Notes: generated from the sequence alone by a model not told the origin. A stretch of DNA of 64,000 nucleotides from Myotis daubentonii (GCF_963259705.1 NC_081851.1:60906855-60970854); one strand, 5' to 3'; positions 44,640 through 55,899 are shown, counted from the first letter of the stretch. Translations and numbers: made by a program.

Positions 44640-45950
44640 GCAGAACGGCGGCGGCGGCTGCAACATCAGCCATTACAGCCTTTCAGAGGCCGGTCTAATG
44701 CACCTGTAGCAACATTACTGGAGCTGAGGGTCCCTAAAAATGGGGAAAATAGGAGGGGGAAGGAGGGAGGGAAGGGGGAAAACGAGGAGGGTACAGGAAA
44801 GGGGGGAAGGATGGGGCGGGACACCGCGGGGAAGGCCAAGGGTTTACTGGCGGGATTCTGGCGTTCCCATGGAAACGTATCCCTCCGCTTGTGATTGGTC
44901 CTTTACGCTCTTCAGTCCCCGCCCCCACGCCGCTGCTCCGCTGTTTCCGCCCAGCTCCTTTGTGCCGCGCAGAACGCAGAGATGACGCATGCGCAGAGAG
45001 ACGCAGCCGCCGCATATATAAACCGGAACCCAGGCTCTTCCTCGTAGTGCCGCTGGGACCGTTGGTGTGCGAGGTCTCTGCAGCTTCTGGCGTCACTCGG
45101 ATCCTGGGCTCTGCGAGCTGAACGAGCCGAGCTCGCGGGCCAGTCATCATGTCGCGCTACGGGCGGTACGGAGGAGGTAAGAGGGGAGGGCCCCGTGAGG
45201 GACGCGATCGTGGGCGCTGCGAGTCGTGCGAGGCCGTGGGGTTGGCGCGGCGGTTGGGAGACGGTTATTCCGCGTGCGTAATGGCGGCTTGGGCGCACAC
45301 CGTACGAAGCCGGAGGCGGAGGGGGCGGGATGTTGAGGGGAGACGGGGAGGCGGGTGTCGGCCTGGGTCAAGTTCCAGGTTAATTCTCGGGCACTTTCCG
45401 TCTCGCGCCCCGGCCCGAGCCAGGCGCCCGGCCCCTGCTTGGCTGTGCCCTTCGAGCCGCCGGCCGTCCCCCACACCCCCCCGCCCTCGGCTGCCATTTT
45501 GCGCACAATCACGAGCGTGCACGGTGGCGCATTTCCCGGCCGCTTTCCCGCCACTTTAGCGGAGAGTCTGGTCGCAGCCGTGAGCTCACGGGCGAATTCG
45601 AGCCTGAACACAACTGGCGGCTCCGAGCCGCGGAGCGGGTGTGGGGGCGCGCTCCTTCCGCCCGGCGGCCGGCTGGTCTCTGTATTCTCGTGGCTCTTTC
45701 GGGCGCGGTTTATGGCCAGGGCGGGGAGCCGGAGTCTCGCGGAGGACGGGAGCCGGCGCAGCCCTGCTCCCCGGGCCCGGCCCCCGGCGGGGCCCGCCCG
45801 CCCGCTCGCCGCCCGGGTCCGCGCGCTCCCAGCCCCGAGGCGGCCGGGACTCGGGGGCGGGACCGGGGCGGGACCGCCTCGCGCTCGGATTATCCTGCCG
45901 CTCTTCGGCTCCCGTGTTTTCGAGGCGTTTTCCCACCATATTAGAACGTG
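44640..45950 (+). promoter_or_regulatory. SRSF7 CpG island and core promoter
   Basis: CpG-dense block spanning the SRSF7 start. ATTGG (inverted CCAAT) lies at 44894-44898. A GATGACGCATGCGCAGAG cluster (44981-44998) contains CRE/ATF-like and NRF1-like motifs. TATATAAA at 45015-45022 would place the transcription start near 45045-45055, leaving a 5' UTR of roughly 100 nt. A (GGC)n lies near 44645-44660. The 3' half of the island is SRSF7 intron 1. Confidence 0.8.
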
Positions 45951-48900
45951 AGGAACTTTGTCCTGCGCCCAGCTCTTCAGAAATGTGCCGACACTGCTGG
46001 CGTTAAGGCCACGTTCAGTTCTTGATAAGAGCACAAGATAATGTTTTGCACGGTCTTAAGGGGTGTGCAGAGAATTCATTCAAACGTGGGCCAAATTTGG
46101 CATAACGCGCGCTCTTCCGTTTGCATTTTTAAACAGAAACCAAGGTGTATGTTGGTAACCTGGGAACTGGTGCTGGCAAAGGAGAGTTAGAAAGGGCTTT
46201 CAGTTACTATGGCCCCTTAAGAACTGTGTGGATTGCAAGAAATCCTCCGGGATTTGCCTTTGTGGAATTTGAAGACCCTAGAGATGCAGAAGATGCAGTT
46301 CGAGGCCTGGATGGCAAGTAAGTACGATGCCAGTTACGAAACAGGTTCATGAGGCTAGTCTGCTAGGCTGGGTAATGAGGCGGGCGCTAAGCTTGGGTTC
46401 TGTCTAGAGCAGCGGTTCTCAACCTGTGGGTCCCGACCCTTTCACGGGGGTCGCCTAAGACCATCGGAAAACACATATAATTACATACTGTTTTTATGAT
46501 TAATAACTATGCTGTAATTATGTTCAATTTGTAACAATGAAATTAGGGGTCACCACAACATGAGGAACTGTATTAAAGGGTCGCGGCATTAGGAAGGTTG
46601 AGAACCACTGGCCTAGAGGAAAATGTAAATAGCTAATCGTTTTTTTTGTTTTTGTTTTTGTTTAATATATTTTGTTGATTTTTTTTACAGAGAGGGATAG
46701 AGAGTCAGAAACATCGATGAGAGAGAAACATCGATCAGCTGCCTCCTGCACACTCCCTACTGGGTATGTGCCTGCAATCAAGGTACATGTACTTGACCAG
46801 AATCGAACCTGGGACCTTTCAGTCTGCAGGCCAATGCTCTAGCCACTGAGCCAAACCAGTTAGGCATAGCTAATCGTTTTATTTGCTTACGAAAGGGAGT
46901 AGAGGTGGCCTTCAAAGGGCTACAAAGATAGCTGAAGTCTGTGAAAGCAGAGGGTTGGAAAGTTCCAGATCCAGGGGTCATATGTATTTTTTTTAGCATT
47001 AGAATTTTGTTGCTTCTCTTTTACAGGGTGATTTGTGGTTCCCGAGTGAGGGTTGAACTATCAACAGGCATGCCTCGGAGATCTCGTTTGGATAGACCAC
47101 CTGCCCGACGTCCCTTTGATCCAAATGATAGATGCTATGAGTGTGGTGAAAAGGGACATTATGCTTATGATTGTCATCGCTATAGCCGACGACGAAGAAG
47201 CAGGTATTTATTTTAAAGGAATGGTTGGTGTACTGGTTAATCAAGTAATTCTTTTATTAGCAAGGCAGAAACTAATATTTTTATATAAATTTGAATGTTA
47301 ATTGTACAGGTGTATTTTTACAATTTTTGTTTAATTAAACAAATGTTAATATATTAATAATCAACCTGGTCAAAACCTTTCAGGTTTCTTCGTTTGAGTC
47401 AGTCGCCTTGATTCAGAATGTCACGAGCCTTATGATATGCTGAGGCGCCTTGCAAATCCGACAATTAAGATCCTCCTAGACCTTGAGGTGATCAGCATAA
47501 GAGGCCAGATCCCCTCGAGTCATCTACACCTAGCTTCACCTTATTCTTTAAAGGGCAGAAAATTTGAGTCGGTGATCGCCGTAACAGTAAATTTGGCTTA
47601 CAATTGGGGCCCCCTCCGGTTTAGAAAGAGGAACACCAGATTGACCACATTTCCAACTAGAAAAATCTTCTTGCGTCAATCAAGCCTCACCTGGCTCATT
47701 TGGCTGTCAGTTTGATCGTCGTTAGATTGAAGAAAACATCTAGATGCAGCGATCGGCTATAGATACTTCTAGATCGTCTAGATCTACTAGACCATGGGCC
47801 AAAGAGGGTCGACCTGCAAACTTGCAAGGTTTATTTTAAATACACATTACAGTGTTTTATATTATGTAATTCTAAGATGTAATTCAGCTTTTAACAAATC
47901 TTTTTTTAGGTAGTTTAAAAAAAAAAAAAAACTGGACAACTAATAGGCCCAGAATTTATTTCCAAATGAGATAGTAAATTTAAATAGTTTTGAGACTTGA
48001 TTTCAGCAGAGGGACAGACACTATAAATACGAGTTGCCATCTAACATTTTGTTACTTTCCCAACTTGAAAAATAGGTCACGGTCTAGATCACATTCGAGA
48101 TCCAGAGGTAGACGATATTCTCGCTCACGGAGCAGGAGCAGGGGAAGGAGGTGAGAGATCTTTAATGAAAGTTTTAACAAGCAATAAGAAATTTAAATTG
48201 GAGATGGACCTAAACCTCTTTGATTTAATTTTTAGGTCGAGATCAGCATCTCCTCGACGATCAAGATCTGTATCTCTTCGTAGATCACGATCCGCTTCAC
48301 TCAGACGATCTAGATCTGGTTCTATAAAAGGATCGAGGTATTTCCAGTATGTACCATTTTTTCCCCCTGCTTATTTATGTTTGGGTTGTCACGTCTTAAT
48401 GACAAAAGTAGAGTGTCTTAAGGACATAATTTGGCATGATGGGGTGAATTTGAGACCTTAGGTGTTAGGGAAATAGTAGTGTACATATGGGTAAACATGG
48501 CTTGTTTAGCCATTTACTTTCTCTTGGATACTTCCCTAACAATCTAGCTCATTGGGTATGGTAGAAACAAATAATTAAAATGGTAGTTCCTTATTTATTT
48601 GATACTAGACCTTGTTGAAAATGTGGCAACTTGATGAATCTTAGACTGATAGAAAGCAAGAGTGGCATCATGCTGAGTTTTAGCTTCTATTCCGAGCCTG
48701 CCTAATAAGGTGCTCAGAAGGTGTTTAGTGTGGACTAATTGGTATAATTTTTGTTTTTAAGATCACGGTCAAGGTCACGATCAAGATCCAGGTCTATTTC
48801 ACGACCAAGAAGCAGGTAAGGGTGAAAAGCTGAACAATGCTCTTGTAGTTATATGGCACCAATATCCAAAGAGTTCAAAGTGTTTTGAATTGTTGAGGCT

Positions 48901-50441
48901 TCAAGTGTTAACTCTAAGCCTAGGTGTTGAGTGGGAACACAGTACCTTGTTAATGAACTAAACTTTAGAACTTCATTTGTACATGGCCTCTTCTGGATGA
49001 TTTCCTGGACAAGGGAATGTCAAGGTACAGTGAGAAAGCAGTTTGTAACTTTGGTGTTAAAAGGCCCTCGTTAGAACTAATAGGTGCATGGAGAAGCAGA
49101 GATAGGTGAACTTTAGGCAGATGAATCATGATAAAAGCAGTTCATTTTATGAAGGCTAGCTGGAAGATGGGCTTTTGTTAGCAAAAGCTGATGGGCATTT
49201 TTTCCCCCAGTTTAATTGCAGCCTGACATTTTAGTTTCAGGACAATTTGGGGATTCATTTCATGATATTGTGACTAAGGAAGGGATTTGTTAGTACTTTT
49301 TCTTAATAGAATTTCTCATGTTTTGACAGCCGATCAAAGTCCAGATCTCCATCTCCAAAAAGAAGGTAAGCTAAATAATTTGTTGTCAAATTTTAGCTGT
49401 CAAATGTGGCCTCTGCAGGATTTGTTTGCTTCCTGCCTACTTTGCAGGCTTTGATTTTGAGCTCTTTGGAGAATTGGTGCTATATATATAAATACTAAGT
49501 TTCTTAAAGGATTGCTTTTCCTGCTTCATTATCACCTTATACTTTTATTGGAAATATTTAGTCATAAAATATTAGAATGACAAGATGTGTTTAGTCCTGT
49601 GAACCCTTAATTGTATAATTTCATGTTAAGACACATGCTTTCCCCACACATAGGTAGAAAGGAAATGAAGAAAAATTTGTAGGTTGAAATCTTGAAGCTA
49701 AACTATTATCTGTCTAGTTCAGCCGTGGGCAAACTATGGCCCGCAGGTCCGGCCCGTTTGAAATGAATAAAACTAAAAAAAAAAAAAAAAAAAAAGACCG
49801 TACCCTTTTATGTAATGATGTTTACTTTGAATTTATATTAGTTCACACAAACACTCCATCCATGCTTTTGTTCCGGCCCTCCGGTCCAGTTTAAGAACCC
49901 ATTGTGGCCCTCGAGTCAAAAAGTTTGACCACCCCTGGTCTAGTTGCTACTTAATTACCCTCCCAAAGAAAAAACCCCAACATTCGAATAGTTCTCTTTA
50001 ACTTAACTTTGCAATTTTAGCAAGGATGCTAATCTTAAACAGGGACAAAGGGTTTGTATATAAATCTTTTTCATAACGAGGGAGTGTGATAGAAACATCA
50101 ATGAGAGAGAAACATCTGTCAGCTGCTTTCTGCGTGCCCCTTACTCTGGGGATCAAACGTGCAATCTGGGCATGTCCCCTGACAGGGAATGGAACCATGA
50201 CTTCCTAGTTCATGGGTTGCCACTCAACCACTGAGTCACACTGGCCAGGCTATTTATGAATTTTTAGATCTCTGCTATAGAAACTTAGTTCTTTTGGCCA
50301 CCTTTGAATTTATTGAAACATGTTCGTAGGAAGAGTACGTTTCAGTAGACACTAATGGGTTCCAAACCTAATGTTTTTCTTTTTAGTCGTTCCCCATCAG
50401 GAAGTCCAAGAAGAAGTGCAAGTCCTGAAAGAGTGGACTGA
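45149..50441 (+). CDS. SRSF7: SRSF7 (9G8), serine/arginine-rich splicing factor 7, complete CDS on eight exons
   Basis: Exons: 45149-45176, 46137-46317, 47027-47203, 48076-48150, 48236-48346, 48762-48815, 49330-49365 and 50387-50441. Together they give 717 nt, 238 aa, the same length I recall for human. The RRM (about 11-84) shows RNP2 VYVGNL and RNP1 GFAFVEF. A CCHC zinc knuckle ([14 protein letters not shown], about 104-117) is the SRSF7-specific feature among SR proteins. The rest is an RS domain ending SASPERVD. The protein binds pre-mRNA in the nucleus, controls exon inclusion, and helps mRNA export via NXF1. Exon 5 has tandem donors: the frame can also splice at 48337, removing 9 nt. 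Intron 3 carries a poison cassette exon. Intron 2 holds a SPIN copy and a VES; intron 7 holds a hAT and a VES. The ATG lies at the CpG island just after a TATATAAA promoter. AATAAA at 50665-50670 is a likely poly(A) signal. Confidence 0.98.
46410..46610 (+). mobile_element. SPIN-type non-autonomous hAT, 201 bp, in SRSF7 intron 2
   Basis: Termini CAGCGGTTCTCAACCTGTGG and AGGTTGAGAACCACTG. TSD GTCTAGAG / GCCTAGAG (46402-46409, 46611-46618, one mismatch). The interior includes the SPIN-like GGGGTCGCCTAAGACCAT and TTAGGGGTCACCACAACATG blocks. No transposase. Confidence 0.92.
46644..46866 (-). repeat. VES SINE in SRSF7 intron 2
   Basis: T-rich left end, reversed head ending GAGCCAAACCAGTTAGGC. 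Perfect 14-bp TSD TAGCTAATCGTTTT at 46630-46643 and 46867-46880. Lies 160 bp before exon 3. Confidence 0.95.
47384..47828 (+). promoter_or_regulatory. SRSF7 poison cassette exon (autoregulatory), ~445 nt
   Basis: Within intron 3 a CTTTCAG acceptor (47377-47383) and a donor GCAAG/GTTTAT (47828/47829) bound a 445-nt segment. Read in the SRSF7 frame it reaches TGA at 47409-47411 after eight full codons, so inclusion predicts nonsense-mediated decay. SR-protein genes, SRSF7 included, use such ultraconserved exons to limit their own level. The interior is rich in GAT/GAC triplets (TCTAGATCGTCTAGATCTAC at 47768-47787), a plausible SRSF7-binding context. Borders are inferred from sites, not transcripts. 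Confidence 0.8.
49720..49937 (-). mobile_element. non-autonomous hAT transposon in SRSF7 intron 7, 218 bp
   Basis: Plus-strand ends CAGCCGTGGGCAAACTATGG and GTTTGACCACCCCTG. Perfect 8-bp TSD GTCTAGTT at 49712-49719 and 49938-49945. Same family as 21362-21583, opposite orientation, with an internal A-run. Confidence 0.93.
50066..50250 (-). repeat. VES SINE in SRSF7 intron 7
   Basis: AGAAACATCAATGAGAGAG and a reversed head ending GTCACACTGGCCAGGC. It is about 135 bp before the last SRSF7 exon. Confidence 0.88.
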
Positions 50442-50690
50442 AGTTCTCAAGTTCACCTTTTAGGGAAAAGTTATTTTGTTTACATTATTATAAGGGATTT
50501 GTGATGTTTGTAAAAAGTAACCTAGGAAGGTTATTTCAACCATCTAATCGAAATGGATCTGGATTATTACTCTGTAAATTCACAGCAGTAAGATAATATA
50601 AATTTTTGTTGAATGTATTAACATCTTATGGTTTGCAAATGTGAGTTTTTATTTGGCACATTTAAATAAAATGTTTCTAACTAGATTTTT
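50442..50690 (+). other. SRSF7 3' UTR with poly(A) signal
   Basis: AATAAA at 50665-50670 with GT-rich sequence after it gives a UTR of about 245 nt. Later AATAAA motifs (for example 52943-52948) allow a longer form. Confidence 0.7.
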
Positions 50691-52970
50691 GATTTGTGTT
50701 CAATATTACTACTTGGTAAGCTTCAGTAGTCAACCTTGATATCAACCATATAAGTACAGACCTACATTCAAAGTTTAATGGTGTGAAGTCTTCAACATCA
50801 CTAACTGTAGTATCTATACACTTGGAAAATTCCTTTTTACCTATAGAGGTTTGGGTAAAATAACTCAAATCCTCCTTAATAGCATGAATGCATCATGACA
50901 AGTCCCTGAATTAATCAATTGGAGTTACATATTACCAGGTTAATGATAACGATCTGTCAAGCTAGAGAAACCACTGATTTGCCTATAAATAAGTGTGATG
51001 ACTAAACCAAGAGCTTATTAAAGAAGTAATTGGACTCGATGCTTGAGGAACTGAATTATTTTTTGAGCTCTATTTTAAGTACAGTGACAGGTTTTCAGGC
51101 TGTTTGATGGGATGTCAATCAGAACTCGATTTTAGGAGGTTCTCAGTGTTAATTGAGAATTTTATAACATTTTTGCATGTTTGAGGAATTGTCTAAATCT
51201 GGGACAAAATATCTTCATGTAAACCAGCTTTGCAAAATTTTCCAGACACTCCTCTATTCCTTCAAATGGATTGCCTTATTTTGAGCAGAGATCTGTTAAT
51301 TCTAAGCTAGATTTTTTCAGTTCCCAACCACCAACATAACTCTTATTTTGCCAGGCTGGTACAAAGTGATTAAGGATGTCAAGCAGAAATGTTCATGAGA
51401 TAGTTTTGTAAATCTCACCTATATTTAGCTATACCTTATTTATGTAGTTTTTTGGTAGCATCAGGTAGACCTGAGACTATTCTAGCCAGTAGATTATTTA
51501 GACTAAATGTCTTTTGTAGGGCAGTAACAATTATTTGAGTTTCCTGGTCAAGCTTTTCCCAGGTATTCTCTAGTCTTGGTGCAAAAAAAAAAAAAAAAAT
51601 GTGCAAAAACAATGATTAATGTTGGTGGCACAGGTATCTGCCCTTGTCCATTTCTTCATGTTTAACAAAGTTATTGGATAGCATTGCAATGTGGGAATAC
51701 TGCTCTGCCTCAAATTATTTGGTCTGAATGATCACTAGTATGTTGGGAGCTTGGGTACTTTGTTTTTGGAATTTTGAAAACTGGCTGAATTATGGTTGGT
51801 AAAACTGTAATTGGCAGGCTTATTTGTTGCACTTGGTCGGCTTTAATTGTTCTGTATTATATAAAGATAAGTTACTCAAAAATAAATCTGCAGAAAACAA
51901 ATAATCATACTCAATTTTTGGAAGTCGGAGTTCTGAGCCAAGAATAGGAATCATTTCTGTAGCTTTGGGACTGATTATTAGCAGTGTCCAAGATATTAGA
52001 ATGAGGATAAAAGGTAGTGTAGGAGGAATAGGGGCAAAAGTGGTTTTAAGAAACAAGCACAGAAAGCTCCATTCTTAGGGGAAAGGGAAACATGGTTATT
52101 ATCTAGGTGAACACCTTTCGTACCGTTGACTATATACATTTGCCTGGATGTTACAGAATTTATGCAGGGGTACAACTCGGTTACAGAATTTATGCAGGGG
52201 TACAACTCGGTACCCTTGTATTAACATGTTAAAGTGTTACACTTTGGTGTAGTGCACTTTTCTGCTTTTAGAGGTTAGGACTACTAAATAGATTATGTGA
52301 CTGACTTGAAAAGTCTCATTTAGACTCAGTCAATCTAAATTTAAAGCCTGGCTCTAATTATTAGGTAATAACACGCCAGACATGCTTTGGACCAAGTACC
52401 TTACCTGGTCTGCTCACCCATGTGTAGAGAGGTAAGTAATGCACTTCACAGTGGTAGTTCCCCCTTGGGCTTTGAGCTAGGCCAAGTATCAAGTGAAAGT
52501 GTGGTCCTACATCTTGCAGTGTCCCATCTGAGTACAAATTTGAGGGTCTAGAAATGCCATCAGTTTGAGACTTGGTTAAGTAGTGGTGTAGGTGTGTGAT
52601 TGTTATCTTTTGTAGCTTGTCTTGAAGTCTAAAGGAGCACTGATTTCCAAGATTCATTAAACTAGTAGGAATAGGAAGCCAAAACTGATAAATTGGCAGT
52701 TATATGAATGAAGAATAATAGCAAAGAATTCATTAGATCTGGCTTAGTGAGCAACTGCTGCTTAGAGACCTTTGGAAGGTAGGGCTATGTAACCTGGAAG
52801 GTGTACATAATTGGAAAGACATGAAACAAAAGTCAAAGTTATAAAAAATACTAGGGGCCTGGCTGGTGTTTAGAGTGTATTGAGAACTGATGACAAGGAA
52901 AGATGACTAGGTATTAAAGCTGTTATGTCCAGAATTATCTTCAATAAAGGGGAAAAAGTACTGATAGTTT
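50691..52970. other. SRSF7-GALM intergenic, repeat-poor stretch
   Basis: About 2.3 kb with no SINE, Helitron or L1, the longest such gap in the intergenic part of the window. It may include an extended SRSF7 3' UTR. ORFs are short and unrelated to known proteins. A 30-bp tandem duplication lies at 52151-52210 and an A-run at 51582-51599. Confidence 0.5.
52151..52210. repeat. perfect 30-bp tandem duplication
   Basis: Two identical 30-bp units beginning TTACAGAATTTATGCAGGGG. No mismatch, so the duplication is recent. Confidence 0.97.
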
Positions 52971-53185
52971 TTTTTTTTAATTTATTGATTTTTTTACAGA
53001 GAGGAAGGGAGAGGGATAGAGAGTTAGAAACATCGATGAGAGAGAAACATCGATCAGCTGCCTCCTGCACATCTCCCACTGGGGATGTGCCCGCAACCAA
53101 GGTACATGCCCTTGGCCAGAATTGAACCTGGGACCCTTCAGTCCTCAGGCCAACGCTCTATCCACTGAGCCAAACCAGTTAGGGC
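52971..53185 (-). repeat. VES SINE
   Basis: T-run at left, reversed head ending GCCAAACCAGTTAGGGC. TSD CTGATAGTTT at 52961-52970 and 53186-53195. Confidence 0.95.
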
Positions 53186-53269
53186 CTGATAGTTTCAAAG
53201 CTTGATAGTTCTTTTTCCCACATGTTAACAGGTTTATAGTTACCATTCCAATAAAAATATCAAAGGACA

Positions 53270-53420
53270 TTGTCACTTAATCCTCACAACAAAATAGTAC
53301 TGTTAAAAAAAAAAAAAAAATAGTACTGTTAACCCCATCTCACAGAAGAGGAGATTGGTAACTTGGCTCAGCGTGTATGATTGGAAACAATACTAGTAAC
53401 CTGCTAGGAGGTAGGAAAAG
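53270..53420. repeat. MIR-like fragment split by a poly(A) insertion
   Basis: TTAATCCTCACAAC ... ACCCCATCTCACAGAAGAGG and GGTAACTTGGCTCAGCG fit the MIR core. A 10-16 bp A-run flanked by copies of AAAATAGTACTGTTAA (53291-53306, 53317-53332) interrupts it. Confidence 0.65.
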
Positions 53421-53959
53421 TTTGAATCCTACCTATGGTTTTAAAGTCCTGGCTCTTTTTAATCAATAAAACACTACTTCTTTAAAACAAAATCACGTTA
53501 TGGAAAAAATAAGAAAATACACAACCAATGCTCCTTCCTACCCATTGTATATGATGCCATTGTTAATAACTTGGTTAATAACTTTCCAGACCTAATGGGG
53601 AAAGGATGATGAGTAGAAGGATAATTCTGGAGCACTTGGAATGTAGTAGTTAATGTAAGGGCACTTAAGCTTGGTGTTTTTTCCTTTTCCTACAGACCAT
53701 TGGCTTTACCTGTTTTCATTTCATTTTTAGACTTGGTAATATATTCAAGGTGTATACAGTGAGAAGGCTCCCTACGCCCAACTCAGCCACGCAGTTATCT
53801 CTCAAAAGGCAGCCATTAACCAGTTATGTAGCCTGATCAAATACACATATTTTTTCCTTTTTTCTTTTAACACAAAACATATACACCTTGCTTTTCTCAT
53901 TTAATGTCTTTACTATAAGTAAAATGGCACTCTTTTTTTTTTTAATGTTTTATACTATT

Positions 53960-54095
53960 TATTTGCCAGGGTGTTACAGAATTTATGCAGTAAAATTTTG
54001 TGCCCCTTCAATGTGCCAGGTACTGCTAGCCTTGGAATACAGAAGTGAACAAAGTATCCTTATGGAGCTTAAATTCTGGAGAGATAAATATCACC
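53960..54095 (+). repeat. L2-like fragment
   Basis: CAATGTGCCAGGTACTGCTA ... GAATACAGAAGTGAACAAAG ... TATGGAGCTTAAATTCTGGA matches the L2 3' end. Confidence 0.8.
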
Positions 54096-54734
54096 TCTAG
54101 ATTCCCTGACTAAAGGGAATCTTAGTGACTAAAGCTTGAAGGTGGCTGGATGTGATCCTATACAAAAAATACCCTGTTAGTTTTTATTTTGGGTTGTAAC
54201 ATATCTTCAGGAAATCTGGATCCCAGGAAATGAATCCTCTCATTGCCAAGGATAAAAGGACCTGGCAGTAGGGAAAATAGAGGTGAAGGCAGATGGGCTG
54301 GTTTTTCTCAGTCATAGTCAGGAGGGCAATCACCAGAATTCCTGGACTCCTGTGACAAGAATGCACTGCTTCCCTTATGAATGAATATGCTATGCTTTAA
54401 TACTGCTTTTTTTCAGAGTACCAGCTTGTTAGACCAGGATTCAGGAAATTAGGGCCCACAGGCTAGATCTGGCTTACACTGTTTTCATACAGCTAATGAG
54501 CTAAGATGGCCTTGACATTTTTATGTGGTTGAAAAAAAAAAAAGGATAATAATACTTAAGGACATGAGAATTATGTGAAATTCAAATGGCAGCATTCACG
54601 GGTTTTATAGGTTTTATATGAGTCATGCTCATTCATTTACCTATTGTCTATAACTCTACTACGATGACAAGGGTAATTACAATAGATTGTAAGTCTCACA
54701 AAGCTTAAAATACTCTCTGGCCCTTTATATAAAA

Positions 54735-55182
54735 CTAGATGCCCAGTGCACAAAATTTGTGCACGGGGTGGGGGGGGGGGTTGTCCCTGAGCCCCGCCTG
54801 CACACTCTCCACTCCGGGACTCCTCGAGGGATGTCCGACTGCCGGCAGGATTGGGCCTAAACCGGCAGTCGGACATCCCTCTCGCAATCCGGGACCACTG
54901 ACTCCTGACCACTCACCTGCCTGCCTGCCTGATCACCCCTAACCACTCTGCATGCATGCCTGATGCCCCTAACTGCTCCCCTGCCTGCCTGATTGCCCCT
55001 AACCGCTCTGCCTGCCAGCCTGATCGCCCCTAATGCCCTCCCCTGCCAGCCGGGTTGCCCCTAACTGCCCTCCCCTGCTGGCCTGGTCGCCCCTAACTAC
55101 CTCTGCCTCAGCCCCTGCCACCATGGCTTTGTCTGGAAGGATGTCCGGTCTAATTAGCATATTACCCTTTTATTAGTATAGA
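54735..55182 (-). mobile_element. non-autonomous Helitron, 448 bp
   Basis: The plus strand starts CTAGATGCCCAGTGCAC and ends ACCCTTTTATTAGTATAGA followed by T. The interior from about 54900 to 55110 is a run of ~35-bp units with the core GCCCCTAACTGC. No ORF. Confidence 0.93.
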
Positions 55183-55890
55183 TGTTTGCCAACCTCTGGT
55201 TTAGACATGTATCTTCACCTATTTACAATCTTCAAAATAATCTCTGGAAACTTTGGGTGCCAGGATTATTGATAGGGTTTGCAGGGCCTTACCAAGACAT
55301 ACTTTTGTTAGTCTGGGAAGATTGTTTCTCTGTGACTCATTCTTAAGGAAGTGCTTCATGAAGCCAGGAAGCAAATTCTAGCTGAACACATTTATGCACT
55401 TGAATATTGGTGAATGTTATGAGACAATAATGGGGAAAGCTTTTACTCTAGGGCAGTGGTTCTCATTCCTAGTTATATTAGGAACCAAGGACCTTTAAAA
55501 CCTAATGGAACCAAAATTGCTAAGGGTGAAGCCTGGGCATTAAAATCCAAAAACCTCCCCTGGTGATTATAATAAAGTTGGCAGCACTCACATGTGATTC
55601 AAAGCTGGGTTCTAAGACTGTATCCTCCAGGTTTCTCTGATCCTTTCTCTAACCAAGTCACCCTAGCCTGGAATGGAACCTTCCTGTGAAAAAAGGCAGA
55701 ATCTGCATTTTAGTTTCTGTTGGTACCAGTAGAGGTCACTGTGCTCAGAGAAATAGTCATCTGGAAAAAAGAGTTACTGTTCTGTTTAGGATATTTGGAG
55801 CAGTATTTACCGGAACTATTGGGTTATGCCCAACACCCATGCTACTCCAGGCATGGCCTCTGGTCATAATTATTGCTTCTATTAGGTGCA
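55183..55890. other. intergenic, no feature seen
   Basis: Unique-looking sequence. An old-repeat signature (CAGTGGTTCTCATTCCTAG near 55465) hints at a decayed DNA transposon (MER-type), too degraded to call. Confidence 0.4.
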
Positions 55891-55899
55891 TATATAACA

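Noticed and set aside
44734..45150. 138-codon minus-strand ORF at the SRSF7 promoter
   Set aside because: Compositional; overlaps promoter elements and 5' UTR of SRSF7.
45147..46034. 295-codon minus-strand ORF and several plus-strand ORFs over SRSF7 exon 1 and intron 1
   Set aside because: They lie in a CpG island where stop codons are rare, overlap in several frames, and show no domain.
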